The position numbers and the translations under genes are program-made. A stretch of DNA of 11,793 bases from Mycobacterium sp. (GTDB taxonomy: Bacteria; Actinomycetota; Actinomycetes; Mycobacteriales; Mycobacteriaceae), in NCBI GenBank assembly GCA_019246375.1, contig JAFAQO010000460.1, positions 1-11,793 of the forward strand, read 5' to 3'. The notes beneath the pieces were generated by a model. The model made no database searches and had not been told where the DNA came from. It worked only from the letters and a program-made list of their open reading frames with translations. Shown here piece after piece: positions 6,569-11,793 of the stretch (position 1 is the first letter of the stretch; every line of letters begins with the position of its first letter).

Positions 6569-8440
6569 ATGAGCGACTCGCTCGGGTTGTCAATCGGGGT
6601 AGCCAACCTAGGGGCGGCGCGGGTGGGAAGCGCGCCGGTGACGCGCCGCTCTGTGTTGACGCTGGTTGACCAGCGCGCCCCCGAAGTCGGCGTGCCGGAC
6701 GAAAACCCGAACCTCACCGAGTCCGGCGTGGTCTTGCGGGGGTTCATCGAACGGATCGGGGACTCGTCCCCGATCGTCGCGGCCGACGGATCGACGCACC
6801 GCTGCGACGAGCTCACGGTTGAGGCGCTCGATGCGATGGCCCGCACACTCGGGTACGGCGCCCCGGTAGCGATCGCGGTCCCCGACCGTTGGCCTGAAGA
6901 CATCATCACTGCGCTACGCGACGCCTTGCGGGCCAAGCCAGCGCTCGCTCCAAACGGTATGCCGCCGGCGTTGATCTCCAGCGCCACGGCGGCGCTCGCC
7001 GCGCTCTACGCCAAGCCAGGATTTCCGACCGACGGCGTCGTCGCACTCTGCGACTTCGGCGCCAGCGGAACCAGCGTCACTCTCACCGACGCGGCGGCGA
7101 ATTTTCGGCAGATCGGCGAGACCATCCATTACACCGACTTCTCGGGTGACCGGATCGACCAGGCCATCCTGAGACACCTCTACGCCAACGGCATGCATTC
7201 CGACAACGATGACGCCACTGGCACAGTGCCATTGGGTTCGCTGACTCAGCGGCTGGATGAATGCCGGCGGGCTAAGGAGCAGCTGTCCGCAGCAACGGTG
7301 ACCATCGTCCCGGCCGAGATGCCGGGATCCGGCAACGATGTCCGCCTCTCCCGCACAGAGCTGGAAGGACTGATCTCAGAACCGCTGGACCGATTTGTCG
7401 CCGCAGTCGAGCAGATGTTGCAGCGCGCCAACATTCCGGCGTCCGGGCTGGCGGCGATCGCCACGGTCGGCGGCGGCGCCTGCATCCCGCTGGTCACCGA
7501 AAGACTGTCGGACCGGCTGCACGTGCCGATCGTCACCACAGCAACTCCCATGCTCAGCGCAGCCATCGGCGCCGCGGTGCTTGCTCAACAGCGATCGTCA
7601 GCGGCCGCGGGTATGGGCGCCGGCGGGAATGCGGCGACGGCTATAGGCCCAGCCGCCAGTGCCCCGACCGTTATGGAGCCGGCCGCCATGGCACGGGCCC
7701 ATGCTGACACCGGCGCCCAGCCCGGTTTCGACGCCGCCGCGCCGACCGATATCGCTCCGTCGGCGTGGGCCGGCTACGCGGCCGCCGCCGCAGCGGGCGA
7801 ATCGTCGGCCGATGATGCCCAGTCGGGGACGTACCGTGCCCTGGCCTGGTCGCAAGAAGCCGCCACGGGCAATGAACCATTGCCCTACACCGGCGAGGAC
7901 TACAGCAGCGACTATCCCCCACCTCCGCCGCCCGCCCCGACCGCGGTCAAGACCCAACGCGCCAACGTCGACCGGTATGTGGTGGCATACCAGCGGCCGC
8001 CCTGGTACAGACGCTCGCCGGTGCTTTTCGGCGTGGCCGCGGCAGCCGCTGCCGCAGCTCTGCTGGGGGTCGCTGTGCTGGCGTTCAAACTGAATTCGGC
8101 CAACACCAAGCCGACGCATACCACCAGTAAAGTGACGATGCCGAGCCGGCCCCCCGCAAGCCAGCCGCCCCCGCCGCCGTCGCCGGCGCCACCGCCGCCA
8201 GCGACGGTGACCGAGACCAGCACCACCGAGGCGACGATCGCACCACCACCCCCGTCGACTGTCACGATGACCCCGCCCACCACCACGACCACTGTCCAGC
8301 CGACTACCACCAGGCCGACCACGAGCTGGCCCACCACCACCACTTACCCGTCTGCGCCGGTTACGTCGACACCGCCAACGACCACCAGGCCGGTGATACC
8401 GCTTTACCCGGCGCCTGTCGCGCCGGGTTACGGCCAATAG
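6569..8440 (+). CDS. Hsp70/actin-fold membrane protein with Pro/Thr-rich external tail
   Basis: This encodes 623 residues. The start is ATG 6569, with AGGAG at 6557-6561. Residues 1-330 resemble the nucleotide-binding domain of DnaK: LSIGVANLG (phosphate-1 region), SATAALAAL (hinge), VALCDFGASGTSVTL (phosphate-2, residues about 159-173) and VGGGACIPLVTERL (adenosine motif, from about 300). There is no peptide-binding domain. An Ala/Pro-rich spacer with ALAWSQE follows. Residues 478-483 are PWYRRS and about 485-507 form one membrane helix. The last 115 residues are Pro/Thr-rich and should lie outside the cell membrane. Length and layout recall the Pro/Thr-rich Rv0312 of M. tuberculosis. Several catalytic residues of Hsp70 look replaced: the phosphate-1 Asp is Ser, and the Glu before the hinge is Ser. 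It may therefore bind nucleotide without efficient turnover. It shares the PWY-helix-Thr module with the three genes upstream. Confidence 0.85.
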   Translation: MSDSLGLSIGVANLGAARVGSAPVTRRSVLTLVDQRAPEVGVPDENPNLTESGVVLRGFIERIGDSSPIVAADGSTHRCDELTVEALDAMARTLGYGAPVAIAVPDRWPEDIITALRDALRAKPALAPNGMPPALISSATAALAALYAKPGFPTDGVVALCDFGASGTSVTLTDAAANFRQIGETIHYTDFSGDRIDQAILRHLYANGMHSDNDDATGTVPLGSLTQRLDECRRAKEQLSAATVTIVPAEMPGSGNDVRLSRTELEGLISEPLDRFVAAVEQMLQRANIPASGLAAIATVGGGACIPLVTERLSDRLHVPIVTTATPMLSAAIGAAVLAQQRSSAAAGMGAGGNAATAIGPAASAPTVMEPAAMARAHADTGAQPGFDAAAPTDIAPSAWAGYAAAAAAGESSADDAQSGTYRALAWSQEAATGNEPLPYTGEDYSSDYPPPPPPAPTAVKTQRANVDRYVVAYQRPPWYRRSPVLFGVAAAAAAAALLGVAVLAFKLNSANTKPTHTTSKVTMPSRPPASQPPPPPSPAPPPPATVTETSTTEATIAPPPPSTVTMTPPTTTTTVQPTTTRPTTSWPTTTTYPSAPVTSTPPTTTRPVIPLYPAPVAPGYGQ

Positions 8441-8453
8441 CCGGGCAACATCG

Positions 8454-8474
8454 CGCCGCAGCGGAGCCGCGGCG
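8454..8474 (+). terminator. G+C-rich hairpin after the Hsp70-like gene
   Basis: CGCCGC (8454-8459) pairs with GCGGCG (8469-8474) around a 9-base loop, 14 bases after the stop codon. There is no T-tract. A role as a mycobacterial terminator is possible, since the next gene has its own upstream signals. Confidence 0.3.
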
Positions 8475-8477
8475 AGG

Positions 8478-8496
8478 TTAGGGCAGCCTTTGTCGC
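8478..8496 (+). promoter_or_regulatory. Partial IdeR iron-box match upstream of the Fe-S reductase
   Basis: TTAGGGCAGCCTTTGTCGC was compared with the IdeR/DtxR consensus TTAGGTTAGSCTAACCTAA. The first 12 positions match at 10, including TTAGG and AGCCT, and the right half is poor. It lies 116 bases before the GTG at 8612. Iron control of an Fe-S enzyme would make sense, but a half-conserved site may be chance. Confidence 0.3.
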
Positions 8497-8563
8497 AACG
8501 AAAACCATGAACATGTCACTATGAGCGCGACCTCAGCAGGCACAACAGTCGGGCTACCAGCTA

Positions 8564-8594
8564 GTAACATCGGTTAAGTTACCACCCAGTAACC
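8564..8594. promoter_or_regulatory. Cluster of GTAAC inverted repeats before the Fe-S reductase
   Basis: GTAAC occurs at 8564-8568 and 8589-8593, and its complement GTTAC at 8578-8582. TAAC-ATCG-GTTA (8565-8576) is a perfect 4-4-4 inverted repeat, and GTTAC / GTAAC (8578-8582, 8589-8593) is a second with a 6-base spacer. The cluster ends 18 bases before the start codon, over the expected promoter and leader. It looks like a repressor operator, but the regulator is not identifiable. Confidence 0.35.
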
Positions 8595-8611
8595 GGAATT
8601 GGAGACGCTCT

Positions 8612-11491
8612 GTGAGCACGCAGATGCTGATCAGACTCGTAGTCGGCCTAGGCATGACCGCGATCGTGGGAGTGTTCGCTGTACGGCGGGTCCTGTGGCT
8701 GTTCAAGCTGGTCAACTCCGGCCAGTCCGTCAGCGGGCGCACCGACAATCTCGGCACTCGGATCTGGACCCAGATCGCCGAGGTGCTCGGGCAGCGCCGG
8801 CTGCTGAAATGGTCGATTCCCGGCCTGGCCCACTTCTTCACCATGTGGGGCTTCGTCGTTCTGCTCACGGTCTACATCGAGGCCTACGGGTTCTTGTTCC
8901 AGCGCAACTTCCACATCCCGGTGATCGGGCGATGGGATGCGCTGGGCTTCCTGCAGGACTTCTTCGCGACCGCCGTCTTCCTCGGCATCACGACCTTCGC
9001 GATCATCCGTCTGCTGCGCAGCCCGCGCGAGATCGGCCGGAGCTCGCGGTTCTACGGCTCGCACACCGGTGGCGCGTGGCTGATCCTGTTCATGATCTTC
9101 AACGTGATCTGGACCTACGTGCTGGTGCGCGGGTCAGCGGTCAATAACGGCACCCTGCCCTACGGTAAGGCGGCGTTCCTCTCGCACTTGTTCGGCGCAA
9201 TCCTGCGTCCGCTCGGCGCCACAGGCAACGAGATCCTGGAAACGACGGCCCTGCTCTTGCACATCGGCGTGATGCTGGCCTTCCTGATCATCGTGCTGCA
9301 CTCCAAGCACCTGCACATCTTCATGGCGCCGATCAACGTCGCCTTCAAACGGCTGCCCGACGGCCTGGGTCCGCTGCTGCCGATCGAATCCGGCGGCAAG
9401 CCGATCGACTTCGAAAACCCACCGGATGACGCCGAGTTCGGCCGCGGCAAGATTGAGGACTTCAGCTGGAAGGCCATGCTCGACTTCGCGACCTGCACCG
9501 AGTGCGGGCGCTGCCAGTCGCAGTGCCCGGCCTGGAACACCGGCAAGCCGCTGTCGCCCAAGCTCGTCATTATGGACCTGCGCGATCACTGGATGGCTAA
9601 GGCGCCCTACATCCTGGGTGACAAGGAGACTGCCCTCGAGAACACGCCGGAGGGCGGAATCGGCGAGGAACTAGGCGGCGAGAAGCACGCCGAGGAGCAC
9701 CACGTCCCCGAGTCGGGCTTCGGCCGTGTAATGGGCTCCGGGCCAGAACAGGCCAACCGCCCGCTGGTGGGCACCGTCGAGCAGGGCGGGGTGATCGATC
9801 CCGACGTGCTGTGGTCCTGCGTGACCTGCGGCGCGTGCGTCGAGCAGTGCCCGGTGGACATCGAACATGTCGACCACATTGTCGACATGCGCCGCTACCA
9901 GGTGATGATGGAATCGGAGTTCCCCTCCGAGCTGTCGGTGTTGTTCAAGAACCTGGAAACCAAGGGCAACCCCTGGGGGCAAAACGCCGCGGACCGGACG
10001 AACTGGATCAGCGAGGTCGACTTCGACGTCCCGGTCTACGGCGAGGATGTCGACAGCTTCGACGGTTATGAGTACCTGTTCTGGGTGGGCTGCGCGGGCG
10101 CCTACGACGACAAGGCCAAAAGGACCACCAAGGCGGTCGCCGAACTGCTGGCCATCGCCGGAGTGAAGTACCTGGTGCTGGGTAGCGGCGAAACCTGTAA
10201 CGGCGACTCCGCGCGCCGGTCAGGCAACGAGTTCTTGTTCCAGCAGCTGGCCCAGCAGGCCGTCGAGACGCTGGACGGGGTCTTCGAGGGTGTGGAGACC
10301 GTCGACCGCAAGATCGTGGTGACCTGCCCGCACTGCTTCAACACCATCGGCCGTGAATACAAGCAGCTGGGCAGCAACTACACCGTGTTGCACCACACCC
10401 AGCTGCTCAACCGGCTGGTGCGCGACAAAAAGCTGGTACCGGTCAAGCCGGCGGACGGCGACGGCAGCGTAAACGGACAAGCCATCACCTACCACGACCC
10501 GTGCTACCTGGGCCGGCACAACAAGGTCTACGAGGCGCCGCGTGAGTTGATCGGGGCATCCGGCGCGACGCTGACCGAGATGCCGCGTCACGCCGAGCGC
10601 AGCTTCTGCTGCGGCGCCGGCGGCGCGCGAATGTGGATGGAAGAACACATCGGCAAGCGGATAAACCACGAGCGCGTCGACGAGGCGCTGGCCACCGGCG
10701 CCACCACGGTTGCCACCGCCTGCCCGTTCTGCCGGGTAATGGTCAGCGACGGTGTCAACGACCGGGCCGAAGCCGCCGGCCGCGAGGATGTCGACGTGCG
10801 CGATGTGGCTAATCTGCTGCTGGAATCCATCGACCGCGGCAAGGTCGAGCTGCCGGCGAAGGGCACGGCCGCCAAGATAGCTCCGAAGGCTGCGCCCGCC
10901 CCCGCGGCGGCCGTGCCCGCTCAAGCCACCGCAGAACCGGAAGCCGCTGCGCCCACCCACGAAAAGGCTGCCAAGGCCGTGACGGGTCTGGGTATCGCCG
11001 GCGGCGCCAAGCGGCCCGGCGCCAAGAAAGCCGCAGCGCCAACGCAATCGGCGTCTGCGCCCACTACCGAAGAGGCCGAAGCGCCCGCGCCCCCGGCCAA
11101 GGCACCCGCCCCGCCGGCCAAGGGGTTGGGCATCGCGGCCGGTGCCAAGCGGCCCGGTGCCAAAAAGACTCCGGCCCCGGCGCCGTCTGCGCCTGCTCAG
11201 CCCGAGGCGAAAGCCGAACCGACAGAAGCCAAGCCGTCCGCGGCGCCGGTCAAGGGTCTCGGCATCGCGGCCGGTGCCAAGCGGCCCGGCGCCAAAAAGA
11301 CTGCGGCAGCCCCACAACCGGCGCCGGCGCCGGCGAAGCCTGAGCCGGATGCAAAGCAGGAATCGGAATCCGCGCCCGCACCTGCGGACAAGGATGGCGA
11401 CCGTGACGCCACGCCTCCGCCGAACGCGCCCGGCGCGCCCGTTAAAGGCCTGGGCATCGCACGCGGCGCCCGGCCGCCCGGCAAGCGATAA
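8612..11491 (+). CDS. Membrane-bound heterodisulfide-reductase-like Fe-S oxidoreductase (Rv0338c family)
   Basis: This encodes 959 residues. GTG 8612 has GGAG at 8601-8604. The protein fuses a cytochrome-b-like membrane part to an HdrD/GlpC-like redox part. About five helices (near residues 5-27, 74-96, 113-135, 155-175, 211-232) resemble NarI/DsrM. His residues in GLAHFFTMW and in HSKHLHIF could be heme ligands. Two [4Fe-4S] ferredoxin motifs follow: Cys295/298/301/305 (CTECGRCQSQCP) and Cys403/406/409/413 (CVTCGACVEQCP). Two CCG-type domains come next: Cys494, Cys529, Cys572/575 (degenerate, CNG instead of CCG) and Cys631, Cys666-667, Cys704/707 (canonical FCCGAGG). Residues about 750-959 are an Ala/Pro/Lys-rich tail with four GLGIA repeats. 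The enzyme probably passes electrons between a cytosolic donor and menaquinone, and the true partner is unknown. The M. tuberculosis counterpart is about 880 residues as I recall, so the tail here seems longer. The aminotransferase follows after 39 bases. Confidence 0.92.
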   Translation: MSTQMLIRLVVGLGMTAIVGVFAVRRVLWLFKLVNSGQSVSGRTDNLGTRIWTQIAEVLGQRRLLKWSIPGLAHFFTMWGFVVLLTVYIEAYGFLFQRNFHIPVIGRWDALGFLQDFFATAVFLGITTFAIIRLLRSPREIGRSSRFYGSHTGGAWLILFMIFNVIWTYVLVRGSAVNNGTLPYGKAAFLSHLFGAILRPLGATGNEILETTALLLHIGVMLAFLIIVLHSKHLHIFMAPINVAFKRLPDGLGPLLPIESGGKPIDFENPPDDAEFGRGKIEDFSWKAMLDFATCTECGRCQSQCPAWNTGKPLSPKLVIMDLRDHWMAKAPYILGDKETALENTPEGGIGEELGGEKHAEEHHVPESGFGRVMGSGPEQANRPLVGTVEQGGVIDPDVLWSCVTCGACVEQCPVDIEHVDHIVDMRRYQVMMESEFPSELSVLFKNLETKGNPWGQNAADRTNWISEVDFDVPVYGEDVDSFDGYEYLFWVGCAGAYDDKAKRTTKAVAELLAIAGVKYLVLGSGETCNGDSARRSGNEFLFQQLAQQAVETLDGVFEGVETVDRKIVVTCPHCFNTIGREYKQLGSNYTVLHHTQLLNRLVRDKKLVPVKPADGDGSVNGQAITYHDPCYLGRHNKVYEAPRELIGASGATLTEMPRHAERSFCCGAGGARMWMEEHIGKRINHERVDEALATGATTVATACPFCRVMVSDGVNDRAEAAGREDVDVRDVANLLLESIDRGKVELPAKGTAAKIAPKAAPAPAAAVPAQATAEPEAAAPTHEKAAKAVTGLGIAGGAKRPGAKKAAAPTQSASAPTTEEAEAPAPPAKAPAPPAKGLGIAAGAKRPGAKKTPAPAPSAPAQPEAKAEPTEAKPSAAPVKGLGIAAGAKRPGAKKTAAAPQPAPAPAKPEPDAKQESESAPAPADKDGDRDATPPPNAPGAPVKGLGIARGARPPGKR
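10985..11488 (+). repeat. Four GLGIAxGAxRPGxK repeats in the reductase tail
   Basis: The peptide unit GLGIAxGAKRPGAKK is encoded at 10985-11029, 11123-11167 and 11255-11299. A shorter version ending in the protein's last residues (GLGIARGARPPGKR) is at 11447-11488. The units are separated by Ala/Pro/Glu-rich spacers of about 30 to 50 residues. The units are conserved while the spacers are low-complexity, which suggests a repeated short binding motif rather than simple composition bias. Confidence 0.8.
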
Positions 11492-11530
11492 ATGTCGTGG
11501 CCGCAAATTTCAGTGCACAGCCGTGGCACC

Positions 11531-11793
11531 ATGGTTGACGTGACTGCTCACCAGCTGCCCTCGCACACCACTGGCCATCACCAGCGGCAGCGCACCTTCG
11601 CGCAGTCGTCCAAGCTTCAGGACGTCTTGTACGAAATACGCGGCCCGGTGCACGCTCAAGCTGCGCGGCTGGAGACGGAGGGGCATCGTATCCTCAAGCT
11701 CAACATCGGCAATCCCGCGCCTTTCGGCTTCGAGGCACCCGACGTGATCATGCGCGACATGATCCAGGCGCTGCCCTATGCGCAGGGCTACTC
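11531..11793 (+). CDS. aspC: AspC/AlaA-type aminotransferase, 5' part
   Basis: The first 87 codons are present and the gene runs off the right edge. ATG 11531 is used. GTG 11539 lies in another frame and is not an alternative. The conserved text KLQDVLYEIRGPVH, RLETEGHRILKLNIGNPAPF and GFEAPDVIMRDMIQALPYAQ is the typical N-terminus of PLP-dependent class I aminotransferases annotated AspC or AlaA. These interconvert aspartate or alanine with their keto acids. The PLP Lys and most active-site residues lie beyond the window. M. tuberculosis Rv0337c also directly follows the Fe-S reductase, as I recall. With only 39 bases between them and no terminator or clear Shine-Dalgarno, co-transcription is likely. 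Confidence 0.88.
   Translation, partial: MVDVTAHQLPSHTTGHHQRQRTFAQSSKLQDVLYEIRGPVHAQAARLETEGHRILKLNIGNPAPFGFEAPDVIMRDMIQALPYAQGY

Noticed and set aside
8507..8577. Two overlapping tiny ORFs (5 and 18 codons, ATGA overlap) as a translated leader
   Set aside because: There is no convincing ribosome-binding site and no recognisable leader feature such as a codon run or attenuator. Chance is more likely.
10220..11506. 428-codon minus-strand frame
   Set aside because: It is antisense to conserved reductase domains, and its Arg/Gly-rich peptide is an artefact of high G+C.

Overview
The window looks like a slow-growing-type Mycobacterium chromosome. It has high G+C, many GTG starts, leaderless-looking promoters, a mycobacterial lipoprotein, an F420-dependent oxidoreductase of the Rv1855c type, and a large membrane Fe-S reductase followed by an AspC-type aminotransferase. 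From memory of M. tuberculosis, the order asparagine permease / divergent small gene / LpqJ / Fe-S reductase / AspC corresponds to the Rv0346c-Rv0337c block read on the opposite strand. The iniB-iniA-iniC-Rv0340-Rv0339c stretch that sits in that block in M. tuberculosis is not here. In its place are an oxidoreductase, three small Thr-rich membrane proteins and an Hsp70-like membrane protein. The synteny is recalled, not computed.

Layout. 1-243 holds no gene I can identify, only an open frame that could be the end of something. 244-636 (-) is a small, very Lys/Arg-rich protein with a coiled-coil-like C-terminus, and its G+C is lower than that of its neighbours. 637-892 is a divergent regulatory region with an 11-bp tandem repeat. 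893-2425 (+) is an AnsP-type amino-acid permease. It converges on a MobA/MocA-like nucleotidyltransferase (2442-3014, -), and a hairpin covers both stop codons. 3062-3190 (+) is a 43-codon relic of the 2Fe-2S subunit of a CO-dehydrogenase/xanthine-dehydrogenase-type enzyme. Then, all on the + strand, come the LpqJ lipoprotein, the F420-type oxidoreductase, three tandem paralogous single-pass membrane proteins with Thr/Pro tails (4843-6431), the Hsp70-like protein with the same membrane-plus-tail module (6569-8440), the Fe-S reductase (8612-11491), and the 5' end of an aminotransferase that runs off the window.

How the parts may work together. The most interesting unit is 4843-8440. Four consecutive genes encode proteins with a PWY-basic patch, one membrane helix and a low-complexity Thr/Pro tail that should lie outside the membrane. 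The largest also carries a degenerate actin/Hsp70 ATPase fold on the cytoplasmic side. The three small genes and the oxidoreductase before them each have a TANNNT -10 box only 6-8 bases before a GTG start, so each probably makes its own leaderless mRNA. The lpqJ, Hsp70-like and Fe-S reductase genes have Shine-Dalgarno sequences instead. The Fe-S reductase is preceded by a partial match to the IdeR iron box.
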